Shown: positions 51,401-63,353 of the stretch, piece by piece
How positions within the stretch are numbered: position 1 is the first letter of the stretch
How the letters are laid out: each line of letters begins with the position of its first letter
Notes under the pieces: model-generated
Told to the model about the DNA's origin: nothing
Database searches by the model: none
The model's input: only the letters and a program-made list of their open reading frames with translations
Origin: Haliclona indistincta
Lineage: Eukaryota; Porifera; Demospongiae; Haplosclerida; Chalinidae
Direction: 5' to 3'
DNA: 64,000 nucleotides
NCBI GenBank assembly: GCA_964017065.1
Contig: OZ024791.1
Coordinates: 4,950,547 to 5,014,546, forward strand
Made by a program: the position numbers and the translations under genes

Positions 51401-52466
51401 TTCTTCCTAGGGAGCTACTGAGTAGTGATAATCCATGGCATTGTCCTACCTGCCAGCAAGACCGTCCCGCACATCGCCAACTGAGAGTGTCTTCCCTTCC
51501 TCCTACCCTCATCATACATTTGAAACGGTGACCACAAACATATGCTTTCTCTATCATCTATTCACTGACACGCTTCAGGTTCTTGTTTCATGGTAGAACG
51601 GCTAGTAAAGTGAATATGTTTGTTGACTTCCCTCAATCCTTTCCATCTTCTGTTTTTCCTAACCTCTCCTCTTCTCCGTCAAATCTCCTCCTTACCGCTT
51701 GTGTCTGTCATTTTGGATGTTAGCTGAGTCTCTCTTCTTGTCTACTTACTGTATATTGCTCTCCATCTAGCTGCTGACTGTGGTCACTATACTGCATATA
51801 GCAGACATCCGCTCAACTACAAGTGGTACTACTATAACGATGAGACTGCAACAGAGGTACGAGGAGGGTATATCACACACTGATACCATATCTACTCACA
51901 GGAGAATGATCTATTACACAAACACAAAGAATGTGCATATATACTATTCTATCAGCAACAGCAGGTGGAGGATAAAACAACAAGTATGCACAAGCTGTTC
52001 ATGTGACCTCTCTAACACTTGCTTTCTTGTCATAGCTACCTCATCACTCTCGAATAGTGTGAAGTCGATTGTGATCCCTAAGGAACAGGAAGAGCTCATT
52101 CAGATGACTCAACTCATGAGAGTGTTCAAGCCCAAGCTACCCCCTCCTTCCTCTCAGCCTCCTTCTCTTCCTCCCCTGCTACCTATTAGACGTTCTTCAA
52201 GCTTAGGTACATGGTATTTCTCACAGTCTCACGTTATCTCATTCACTCATTCAGGCAATATTGCTGATGTATCCGGTGACTCTGATAGTCAGTTGCAGCT
52301 TGCACTGGCTGCTTCCCTTGGACTGGATCATCCTACACCCTCTCCTGCACGCATACGCTCCTCTTCCTCATCTTCTAACCTACCTGAAGCTGTGACCTTT
52401 ACAGATCTCACTGCTCCAGCTGGAATTAGTTTAAAATCAGTAAAAATGAATTTATTTGATGCTTAA
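48422..52466 (+). CDS. Ubiquitin-specific protease (USP, C19) with RING-like insert and UIM
   Basis: Twenty-one exons: 48422-48444, 48495-48649, 48701-48757, 48809-48922, 49018-49196, 49402-49530, 49580-49726, 49834-49927, 49980-50031, 50080-50215, 50266-50777, 50820-50871, 50918-51049, 51102-51233, 51279-51364, 51411-51527, 51579-51718, 51771-51856, 51902-51983, 52036-52206, 52255-52466; 935 residues. The Cys box is G-N-T-C-Y-M-N with Cys at 96. The His box is G-H-Y-T-A-Y (His 758), and Y-I-L-F-Y-Q ends the catalytic domain. Between the two halves, at about 446-505, lies a cysteine-rich C-A-I-C ... H-A-V-C ... C-S-E-C ... C-P-V-C module. Near the C-terminus D-S-Q-L-Q-L-A-L-A-A-S-L fits a ubiquitin-interacting motif. 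The split catalytic domain resembles USP4/11/15-type enzymes; exact orthology is open. Exon 1 is inferred from a weak donor. Confidence 0.87.
49735..49818. repeat. 41-bp direct duplication in a USP intron
   Basis: A GTG-rich 41-bp unit (49735-49775) repeats at 49778-49818. It ends a few bases before the GT-rich acceptor region of the next exon. It looks like a recent tandem duplication inside the intron. Confidence 0.8.
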
Positions 52467-53229
52467 GACAAAGTACTACTAGAGGCTACATGTAATAATT
52501 TCCATTGTAAATAGTTATGTAAACCATCTACGGCATGTGGCACATTTTCAAGTGTGTCAACGGAAGTAACCGGTCATAACTAACCGGTCGAGTGTGTAAC
52601 CGGTCATAGAGCTTTGGTTGACAACCCAAGCTCTATGACCGGTTAGATGAATCATCAATTTTCCGCTGGTAGGTAGTTCGCATAATATTATTATAATAGT
52701 AATGTTATTATCTCTAAAATTATACATGAAGATCAGCGCAGAACTATGTGTGCATAGAGTCTATCAATAGTTAGTATTGTCATGGACAGGGTTGTCTCTT
52801 AGCAGAGCAGCTCCACCACTATCGTTGTTCTTATTGACACTCTCTTTAAAGCTTTTTGTTCATCTTGTACATGTACATGAATGAAACCAGCCTAAAACAA
52901 GACATCAAAAACATCAACCGTTTAATTATTCAACTAGGGTTGGAGCAACATCATCAGTTGTGTTGCAATGAGTTGTCAGTGTTGTTCTTCATCAATTACA
53001 ATGCTAGGAACTATCATGTTGTCAACTCATCCTCAATCTCTCTAACTATCTTAAACCTTTCATTGAATGTTCCAAAAATCTATTAATAACAGTCAAAACG
53101 ATACAATACCAGTAGAACAATGGATATTAACAGGGCAAGCGAGTAAAATTAAATAATGAGAAAAAATATCAATTAATTTTAATAAGACTGTGATATAATA
53201 ATTATTTTATTAACTGTTCATGATTAAGT
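52467..53229. other. Intergenic stretch after the USP gene
   Basis: This AT-rich interval holds the USP 3' UTR, the ACCGGT hairpin at 52597-52645 and short uninformative frames. No gene was recognised. Confidence 0.4.
52597..52645. repeat. 21-bp hairpin with ACCGGTCAT boxes
   Basis: The arms 52597-52617 and 52625-52645 are complementary at 20 of 21 positions with a 7-nt loop. Two further AACCGGTC boxes precede the left arm at about 52569 and 52582, so the same core appears four times in 80 bp. Confidence 0.85.
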
Positions 53230-53835
53230 TTAACCCTTTAATTACTAAATTATCTTGCTGAAATTTTAACCTCGTAAATGCTGACCACCTCTATCGTGAA
53301 TATCTCGTGTGTCTTTTGTGCTACTCAGTACTGGTCTCAAATTTGCGTCCTTTTACGCCAGTGAGTAGCCGCAATTGCCCACACTCAAGTCGGTCGATAT
53401 GCCCCTCCCACTTCGAAAGTGAAGTCGATAAAGTGCAGCGACCTCGTCAAATTTTGCTCAAAGTTTGTACTTTGGGGCTGGCTACTGAAAAGTACATACA
53501 AATAGCAGTGGTTTTGGTGAGTGTAAAACATAGGCCAAATTATAGAGAATGTGCAAAAATGTGTTTTCCGAGCACCCGAAGCCATAAAATGTCCAATTTT
53601 TCTTGGCAGCCATTTTGTTTTTCCTGAAATGTTGTGAAATTTGCATTGAAGCCATAGAAATGCTAGCGCCAATATGTTTAGCGCAGGGGGCACGCCGAAA
53701 ACCAGTCACTTTTTTGCGGTTATTTGTATTCTTCAATTTGGCTTAATTTTGGGATATTTTAGCACTTTTTCATAGAGTTATGCTGTCTGAAGTATGTATG
53801 ACGCCAAATTGCGTCATTGGGGCTTAAAGGGTTAA
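53230..53835. mobile_element. piggyBac-type MITE, 598 bp, with TTAA target duplications
   Basis: The element 53234-53831 begins CCCTTTAA and ends TTAAAGGG, and a TTAA flanks it on each side (53230-53233 and 53832-53835). TTAA duplications with CCC...GGG ends are the signature of piggyBac transposition. The interior has no transposase-like frame, so it is non-autonomous. It lies in the intergenic space between the USP and MFSD1 genes. Confidence 0.75.
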
Positions 53836-54792
53836 AGAGGAGCCGTCAAACATACTCACAGAATGTTTATTCTTGTGATAACTATTATTTTTTTGTTTAT
53901 AAAGACAATTTTTAATCTAGCGGTTCATCTGGTCGTTGTACTTACAGGAAGTGCTGGAAGTCCGATGGCTCGCCTGTACCAGAGTCGAAGAAAGACCTCT
54001 AATGGCCTGCAGACTATAGACCATTTTAGTCGCTAATCATTTTCCCGCGCGCGCCCGTACAACACCGGTCATGACCGTGTCGCGTCGACGCCACCATTTT
54101 GTCGGTATTGTGCTGCAGGCAAAACGCAAGGTTTCGTCTCGTTTTGCGTGCTTAGCTAGGTACTTTGCACACACAAGTGAAAGTAGATTGCTTATATGAG
54201 TCACTAGAGTTTAAAAACGTGCGTTTCTATATCTCGAACAGCCAGCAAATGATATGGAACGAAACTACTGACATTTTGTTCGAGTTTACTGGCACACTGT
54301 GTCTACGAGCAACTACATCATGGTAGCAAACAATACTGGATAGCGGCCTTGATCGAACAGTCCAATCAATAATAGCTTGGCTGATACAGAACAGCAGCAA
54401 AACTGGACCAGTTTCTAGCAGTCAACTGCTTGCTAACTTCGCTTTCTTGACCGAGATAGTGGCAGTAATGTTCGTTTGTAAACTCTTAAGCTTGCAAAGT
54501 AATATTCAATCGCTTGCAAGTTGAAATTAGCCAGCCAAGCGCGCAAAGAAACGAATATCTTTTTTTTTCCAGCAGCACAATACCAGAGATACTGTCAAAG
54601 TGGCGGTCCAAACATTCGCGCCTATTAGCGCCTAAAAAATGGTCTATAAAGTAGTCTATACGGAAATTGAAAAACACGTGAAAATCGTAAACGGATGATA
54701 CCGGAAAACAAGAACTCTCCCACTTGTCTGTCACATGTTTTGTTTGCTGAGCATGAGCAATACATGAGCTCTGGGGACCGGAGTCGAAGACT
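53836..54792. other. Upstream region of MFSD1
   Basis: This 957-bp stretch contains CG-rich patches (for example around 54040-54100) and no gene I can support. Antisense frames at 54486-54963 overlap the MFSD1 start and resemble nothing known. It most likely carries the MFSD1 promoter and 5' UTR. Confidence 0.4.
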
Positions 54793-57700
54793 ATGGTAGA
54801 GCACGAAAAGAAGCCTCTGCTTTCGTCCGGGCGCAAGTTCGATACCTTCCCGCGCAACAATCCCCAGATCCAGGAAGATGCCCAATTCGATGCTACTGCA
54901 ACTTCGAAGCGGCGCTATCGGTGTGACAATTTCCTTCCGTGTGATCCACGCAGATACATGCACCGGTTCCTCATATTGATACTCGTGTGCCTTCTTAGCT
55001 TTGGTGAGAACTCTCTGAAGAGGCTGTGCACTTTCACATCTGCTAGACTACTAACTGCTGTTCACAGATTTGTAAAAATGAAATAACAGCTGACAACTGA
55101 TATAGAATACAGTTAATAAGTTCTAACTGATAGTGATCAAAAAAGTAACAGGAACAAGTATAGTAAAAAGGTTTTAATAAAAACTGGGATAATGGTTGCA
55201 AAAGTAAAGGAACAAGGCTTGAAAAAGGAAAGGAACAAGATGAAATAATTATCGCTTGCAAAAGTAAAAGTCCTAAGTATCCCTACATCGAATTGAAGAG
55301 GACGCAGTCCGATGAAGTAATTGACGGTTGTAAAGTTAGAGGTAGCTGTGTTTGGAGGACACAGTCCGATGAAGTAACTGTCGGTTGTAAAAGTATGGAA
55401 AGTGGATTCTGCATTTGTTGCAGGTCATCACAGCAAGCCACTGATCTAGGGATACTTGGGACTTTTACTTTTGCAAGCATTATTCCATCTTGTTTCTTTA
55501 TTTTTGCAAGCGTCATCCCTACACTTTCAGTTTTTTTTATTAAAACTGTTTTACTTTCTTGTACTATTTTGTTTGTACATGTTTATGTGAGTAGCACTTT
55601 TAGCTGCTGTTGTCCCCTGTTCAGTCGATGTACTGATTTTGTTTCTAAACAAGTGTCTTTCACTCACAGGTAGATACTACTGCTACGCTGCACCTCAGAC
55701 CACTATAGAGAAAGTGATGAATGTTAATGTGTTTCAATACAATCTCCTCTACTCTCTCTACTCATGGCCGAACGTAACCCTCTCTCTAATTGGTGGAGTA
55801 CTCATTGATCGTATTGTAGGCATACGATGGGGCACAATCATCTTCTCTGTATTTGTGTGCCTTGGACAGGTAATAATAGCATATCGATTGAGTGACTGTA
55901 TGATCAGAGCGACACAGCATATCAATCTATAGCTTTAACACACATTTAGACGCATTATCATTGCAGCATTATCATTGATGCACACATTATATGTAGGGAT
56001 GACCTCGAATTATTACTGTGAATGTGTCTTTTGTATCCGCATTCAAGATTATGCTCATTTCTTGTGCATCTTCTAACTCATTAGCTAGGGACATAGTGAA
56101 TATGCATGTGAAGTAAGTATAGCTCTCTAGGAGAGAATATGTTTCTGTTGTATACTTTAATCTAATATGAAGTAGTATAGGGAGAAAGGATAGATTAGCA
56201 GCAACCAAGCTAGCTAATCTAGGGCAGACAGCACGACTGTATAGCATGATCTTTTGTGACCATGATACGAGTGATCTGTCAACTTTTGACATTAAAGATG
56301 TTATTTTATTTAGAAGCTTTGATTTGCATGCAGTGTTGCATGATGGTCAGGTGAGATGATCACACTGAGTCCAAGGAACTTTATGCATCCTTGATGTATA
56401 TATGAGGTCGACTGCTGGTTAAGAGATAGTCTGGGGTTAAATAATTTGCTGGAAGAGTTAATTATAGCTAATGAACAGCATCTAGCTTTAAGACCAGTGT
56501 AGCTGGCAGTCAACTAGGTTTAGCTGTTGTTGGCTGCTTGCTGGACTGTTAGCAACCATGCAAAAAGCTGTAATCAGTATAATTTTTTATTGGAGAAGGG
56601 AGAGGGAATGATTGATACTAGAGAAATTATATAGCCAAGCTGGGGCTGGTTGGTGATGACATTAATTAAGGTGTTTATAAAGATTGAGACTGATAAAGGA
56701 TCACCTTTGGAACACACCAACCTTGAAAGTGATGAAAGAAGTGTTCCAGTGTTTGGATGATATCATGGCGGATAGATTGGAGCACAGATTGGTGACAATT
56801 GCAGATAGGTGATGTGGAGCATGGTAGTGACTAAGAGAGAAATGGATGAGATTGTGGGGGACATGCGCTACCGTAGGCATTTCCTAGATCTAGCCAGCAT
56901 TATGATAGAGACCTATGATTGGCCTTGGTGTCTGCAATTACAGACAGCAACTTTTGTTAGTGTTCAATGCACCTGGCACATTATTATAGCTCTCTCTCTC
57001 TCTCTCCAGCTCATATTTGCTCTGGGTGGTCTAGCGGATTCATTCATAGTGATGCTGATTGGTCGATTTGTGTTTGGGTGAGTTTGAACTTTGAATATAA
57101 ATTATCTGATTGAACTACTTCTACACACAGCATTGGTGGGGAGTCATTGGTTGTTGCTCAGAATAACTACGCTGTGTTATGGTTCAAAGATCGTGAGTTC
57201 AATATGGTGTTCGGGCTATTTTTGAGTGTATCACGATTGGTAAGCTATATTGAGAAGTCTTGATTTCCCATAACACTACTGCATGTCATGTACAAGCTGT
57301 GAATAAATAACAATTTGTAGCAGTTTCAACAGGCTTTGTTTGTTGCAGGGCAGTACAATTAATCAGAATGTTAATCAGAAGATGTACGATTCACTATCGT
57401 TTGTTCCGGACAATAATCGTCCTCAGAGACTAGGAGTTGTGTTATTAGTAGGTAAGGACTGTCTCAGTGAGTGTACAATATGTGGGACATACAGTGTGTG
57501 TGTCAGTTAGCAGAGTGGCGCAGTGGGAGCGTGCTGGGCCCATAATCCAGAGGTTGATGGATTGAAACCATATCCTCTGCTATTGGCTTTATTTTGCAGC
57601 AGTCCCGTCATCAATCTTTCTATAGCTATAGATTGACTGATCACTCTCTATTGAACTTCTTAGTTGATTGTTATTGTTTGTTTAGGGTTCTTCATTTGTG

Positions 57701-59488
57701 TTGCTTCATTGATCAGTGCTGTTGTGCTGGGTCTGTTTGACTATATAACTGAGAAGACAACAAAGCGCAAGAAAGGAGAAGGTCACATGTAGCACTTGTT
57801 GTGGCTATTATGCTGTACCTATATTAGGGAGGCACGGTAGTGACTCCCTATGTAGGGATGAACGAGAAAAGAAGATGGTGGCTACATACAATGTATTAGC
57901 GTTCAAACGCTGATATTTCGCCTGGTGATGAATTGTATACGTCCAAAGACACCTAGATCTGCTCTCTGGCGTTGCCCCATCTTACAGTAGCAAGGAGATT
58001 GCTCGAAATTGTTACTAAAGTGACGAACCTGGAAACGGTGAAAATCGACGTTCGTCATCTTCGTTTTCTTTCCTTCCTTCCTTCCTTCCTTCCTTCCTTC
58101 CTTCCTTCCTTCCTTCCTTCCTTCCTTCCTTCTTTCTTTCTTTCTTTCTTTCTTTCTTCAACTCGCCTAGCGCCTTTACGCGAGCAGTGTCAAGACCAAA
58201 ACACCCACGAACAGTCTTGAAATTCTCCTGGCATGTGCCTTTTGAACTTAGTTTTTAGCGAAACGACGATATACATTTGACGAGCTCACGATCACGAACA
58301 GTTGTCAGCTAAGTGTTTGACGCCATTATTGTGATTACGTAATACGCACGTGACCAAACACACTTGTAGAGTATCGCCGTATGGAGAGCGCATATTGGCG
58401 TCTGGAGTCTTCGAAGAACAACTCACAGAGTAAGCTCGTGTAGTATCACCGTTCTGCTGCTTGCCAGATAGTATCACAGCCATACTGAAAATTCTAAACC
58501 AGAGTGGGCGGGGCTCGTATGCTGTGCACCCAGGCTTCAGCATGCATGAATGCATGAGCTAGTTTCAATATTTAGGAGCTACAAGTTAAAAGCAATTATC
58601 AAGAAAAGCAAACCAAACCAATGATGGAAACAAAAAAGAGATACATTATCTTGCCGAATTCGAACTGCACCAAAAATTTGAAACTCACTGTAAAAGAAAA
58701 AAGGACACAAACAAGAAAATAAAAAGATTTCTAACGAAATCAAAAGGATGTAGGGATAAAGAAATCTGCTACTGGTCCACAATGTAAACCAACAAGGAGC
58801 AAGCATGGAATGGTAACACGATTGACTTGCTAACAGACCATAGATCCCTACATCAGTGGCTGACTACAGCAGTTCTGCTAGTTGCTATTGACTGACACTT
58901 GACATGCATTGAATTGAATTTAGCTTGTGACAAAATAATTATAGTATAGTCAAAATGTTATGTACAGCCACTGATGTAGGGATCTATGGTCTGTTAGCAA
59001 GTCAATCGTGTTACCATTCCATGCTTGCTCCTTGTTGGTTTACATTGTGGACCAGTAGCAGATTTCTTTATCCCTACATCCTTTTGATTTCGTTAGAAAT
59101 CTTTTTATTTTCTTGTTGCATAATGTGTCATAAAGCATGAGTTGACTTGCTGCTGTTCTCTACTTCAGGTGAGCGGATCAGTCTGAAAGACATCAAAGAT
59201 TTCCCTCTGTCATTGTGGGTCATCTTCATCATCTGTGTGGCTTACTATGTCACAGTGTTCCCTTTCATTGGACTAGCAACGTAAGAGCTTGCTCCACATG
59301 GATATACTCACTAAATTTTGGGCAAGATGACCACAGAGTTATGATACTATTGTTCTTCATTGCACTGTAAAATCAACTATTATACTAGTCATGTATCAAT
59401 ACTTGTTTTGATTAGCTTCCTGCCATCTTTCCACAAACACACAGGGCTCCTCTAGCTTTACTCAGCATGTGTTGACTTTCTCTTAATT

Positions 59489-59557
<69 letters not shown>

Positions 59558-60987
59558 CCTCTCTCCCTCTCCCTCCCTCTCCCTCCCTCTCTCCCTCCCT
59601 TTCCAGTCCATTCTTGCAGGATAAGTATGGTGTGTCTGGAGAAAGTGCCAATCTTATTAACAGTCTAGTGTATGTGTTGTCAGCAGTTGTCTCGCCTCTC
59701 TGTGGCATCTTTATTGACAGGACTGGATTCAATCTTGTCTGGTGTAAGTAGAGTGTAGTTTCCAGAATTACTGTGATGTGCTTTGTCTATTCTGGAGAGC
59801 CTCTGCTGGTGCCTGAGTAGCACGTGCTGTGTACTGCATGCCACTAGACTATTTATTTCGTGCTTGACATTTTCTTAACTCTATACAGTGAATACCGGTA
59901 TCATAGCCACACTCGGTGCTCATGCCGTCTTTGCGTTCTTTCCAGCAAATCAGTTCATTCCTTACACTGCTACGGTCAGTACTAGTCATGTGTGTGCATG
60001 ATACAGTGTGTCACTGATCTCTCTACAGGTTGTAATGGGTATCGCTTACTCCATACTGGCATGTGCCTTATGGCCACTAGTAGCTTACATTGTACCTGAA
60101 CACCAACTGGGCACAGCATACGGCCTGTAAGTCATGGAACCAATAGTCAAAATCGATCTATTCTCTGTGAGGGGCATAGAATGATGTCAACTTTATTTTA
60201 ACCGCAAAATTTCTATTGATACCTTCTGTTGAATAATTTTCTAATATGGTATACTAATGACTGTTTTCTCATACCGTATAGCGGAAAATTTTCGCAAATG
60301 CGTGAGAGACTCAGAGAGCATTTTGCAAATCAGAGTTATTGACCTATCTTCGTCAACTAAAATTTACGAAATTCGCGAAAATTTTCTCCCACGAAAATTC
60401 CCACTACAAAATAATTATGGTATCTTGTCTAGAATGCAGTCCATTCAAAATCTCGGTCTTGCTATTGTGGGTCTCTTCGTTGGGCTCATTGTTGACTCTC
60501 GTGGATATCTGATGCTGGAGACATTCTTCCTAGCAATGTTGAGCTGTACGTTGATAGAATAGATTACATAAATCTTGATAGTGGTGTGTTTCTGTAGTGA
60601 ATGTGTACAGTGTTTCATAGTACCATGTGTTGTGTTGATCAGCTTTATAGGGGTCTAACTAAGGTCAGAATTTTTGGCAATTTATGCTGTCTGAGAGTGA
60701 TTTGAGTCCTTTAGGCTGTTTTGGACACCAAAGTACCACAAAATGAACTTTCTGACTATAGGGGGAAGGGTTTATATGCACAACAAAAATAATTTTGCTT
60801 GTTGCAGCTTGTGTTTGTGAATAACTGACATGCATTCTTTTCTACTCTTCTAGTGGCACTTATTTCTGGTATAATCCTGTATATTATGGATGTCACTACT
60901 GGTGGCAACAAGATGAACATGTCAGCATGGGCCAGGAGCAAGCTGGAGAAACAGCGCAAAGATGAGGAAGAAGCAGCTGCTCGGTAA
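54793..60987 (+). CDS. MFSD1: MFSD1, lysosomal major facilitator superfamily transporter
   Basis: Twelve exons: 54793-55003, 55670-55869, 57010-57077, 57131-57239, 57349-57451, 57686-57781, 59169-59280, 59607-59743, 59889-59974, 60029-60126, 60433-60545, 60854-60987; 488 residues (human 465). The N-terminus has an acidic dileucine sorting motif (E-K-K-P-L-L). MFS signatures include Y-S-W-P-N-V, G-G-V-L-I-D-R-I-V-G-I-R-W-G, G-R-F-V-F-G-I-G-G-E-S-L and P-E-H-Q-L-G-T-A-Y-G-L-M-Q-S-I-Q-N. Twelve membrane segments are expected. MFSD1 exports dipeptides from lysosomes with an accessory protein in mammals. Unlike its neighbours it has several long introns (up to 1.4 kb), and these hold most of the repeats in this half of the window. 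Confidence 0.97.
55150..55570. repeat. Diverged foldback repeat in MFSD1 intron 1
   Basis: The segment near 55150-55285 and the segment near 55447-55570 are reverse complements with scattered differences. Both carry TAGGGATACTT, ACTTTTACTTTTGCAAGC and a T-rich outer end. Between them sits a tandem pair with CAGTCCGATGAAGTAA cores (around 55308 and 55358). The layout resembles a foldback or MITE whose arms have decayed. Confidence 0.7.
57509..57582 (+). pseudogene. tRNA-iMet(CAT) pseudogene in MFSD1 intron 5
   Basis: The acceptor stem AGCAGAG/CTCTGCT, the GCGC...GCGT D arm and the CCCATAA anticodon loop match eukaryotic initiator tRNA-Met. The T arm is broken: the conserved ATCGAAA loop reads ATTGAAA, which also spoils the B box, and two extra bases follow the T stem. 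Three differences from the usual sequence are C-to-T changes, as expected for decay. It lies on the same strand as MFSD1. Confidence 0.75.
58069..58158. repeat. (TTCC)n / (TTTC)n microsatellite
   Basis: About 17 TTCC units pass into about 6 TTTC units inside MFSD1 intron 6. Confidence 0.95.
58711..59117. repeat. 152-bp perfect inverted repeat in MFSD1 intron 6
   Basis: Left arm 58711-58862 and right arm 58966-59117 are exact reverse complements as far as I can read, with a 103-bp spacer. The arms hold a short frame that appears on both strands, which is a consequence of the duplication. Transcribed with MFSD1 it would form a long double-stranded hairpin. Confidence 0.93.
59493..59599. repeat. 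(CT)n and CCCTCT tract before an MFSD1 acceptor
   Basis: A pure CT tract grades into CCCT/CTCC repeats and ends at the acceptor of MFSD1 exon 8 (59606). It forms the polypyrimidine tract. Confidence 0.9.
60271..60423. mobile_element. MITE-like element with ATACCG-type ends, in MFSD1 intron 10
   Basis: The 153-bp segment starts ATACCGTATAGCGG and ends ATGGTAT (imperfect complement), with AAAATTTTCGC motifs inside each end. It matches the PHF14-intron element at 32138-32292 in length and end sequence. Its last base lies 9 bp before the acceptor of exon 11. Confidence 0.5.
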
Positions 60988-61392
60988 CAACAACACACCT
61001 ACAGCATGTTTACTCCAGGAACGGTTCTACAATGGTTCTAGTGACTGTTTACGCTAGCCCCAAATAATCAATCCCAAAATTACAAGTAATAAAAACATTT
61101 AACAACTAGAATTCATTGAATTACTAATTAGAATTCGTTTAATTAATTACAAGTAATAAAAACATTTTAACAACAATGAAAGAGATTTAGGGTTGGTACA
61201 CAAGATTGTGAAAAGGTAAGTAAAAACAAGATTTGAAATAAAAGAAATAGACACGCTTAGGAATAAACGGACCCACACGTCACGAGGCAATTCCTGCGAA
61301 TTCATACTTCTAGTAATTTAACAATACTTTTGTTACATTTTGGTATAAACATGTTGCTACAAGTCACAGCCTAAAATGATAGTTCATGGTCA
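60988..61392. other. Convergent 3' gap with a 28/29-bp direct repeat
   Basis: MFSD1 (+) and the EBP-like gene (-) converge here. ATTACAAGTAATAAAAACAT and the following bases occur at 61079-61106 and again at 61146-61174, separated by AT-rich sequence with GAATT repeats. Nothing else was recognised. Confidence 0.6.
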
Positions 61393-62466
<1,074 letters not shown>

Positions 62467-62543
62467 CTTGACTTTGCAGATAGTAGGCGTTGCTCAAAAG
62501 GCGTGGCTTGTAAGTGAGCATTTATTAGAGCATCGCAAGAAGA

Positions 62544-63289
62544 ATGGCAGGATCAGCTCTCAAGCGTTTAATGCAGGAGTATAAAGGTAAGTAATGGTGA
62601 ATAGGAAGAAACAGTCAAACTGTATTATGTACAGAACTGACGCTCAACCCACCTGAGGGAGTAGTAGCTGGACCAAAGAGTGAAGACAACTTCTTTGAAT
62701 GGGAAGCTCTGATATCGTGAGCTTTATTACCCGTTGTACACTTACCACTATCATCCTATCCCATATAGTGGACCTGAAGACAGCTCATTTGAAGGTGGAG
62801 TGTTTGTGACAGAGCTTGTGTTCCCAGCTGATTACCCACTTAGTCCTCCAAAGATGAAGTTCATGTCTGACATGTTTCATCCTAACGGTGAGTGTACTGA
62901 TCACTCTTCCTTGCATTACTGTCTTGTGTACAGTCTATGCCGATGGTAGTGTGTGTATTTCCATCCTGCACACACCTGGTGACGACCCACTCGGCTACGA
63001 GACAGCTGCTGAAAGATGGAGCCCTGTCCAATCCATTGAGAAGATTCTCCTCTCAGTGATCAGTATGTTAGCAGGTGAGCTTACCTTCCTTCACGACATA
63101 CTGTCGCTAAGTTTTGTATTCTCAGAACCAAATGACGAGAGTGGAGCTAACGTAGATGCATCGGTAAGTCAGTGGATGTATGATTCACTCATCATGATTA
63201 TATTTCTTGTGCAGAAAATGTGGAGAGAAAATAGAAGACAATTTAATGATATTGCACAACGCCTTGTACGAAAATCTCTGGGATTATGA
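62544..63289 (+). CDS. UBE2G2: Ubiquitin-conjugating enzyme E2 G2 (Ubc7, ERAD)
   Basis: Six exons: 62544-62586, 62635-62716, 62769-62887, 62934-63074, 63126-63163, 63215-63289; 165 residues, identical in length to human UBE2G2. The active-site cysteine is Cys 89 in [10 protein letters not shown]. It is followed by the family-specific acidic loop insert (P-G-D-D-P-L-G-Y-E). F-H-P-N and E-R-W-S-P-V are also present. The enzyme works with ER ligases such as gp78/AMFR and HRD1 in ER-associated degradation. Confidence 0.98.
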
Positions 63290-63353
63290 TAATTCATTAT
63301 AGCATCACATTTCGGGGTGCCCCGGGGTCATTAGACATGTTAATTGGCGCAGC

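Noticed and set aside
53307..53736. ORFs on both strands near 53300-53740
   Set aside because: They lie inside the TTAA-flanked MITE and do not resemble a transposase.
58579..59140. Two short ORFs sharing the same 30-residue segment
   Set aside because: The sharing is explained by the perfect inverted repeat; no conserved domain.
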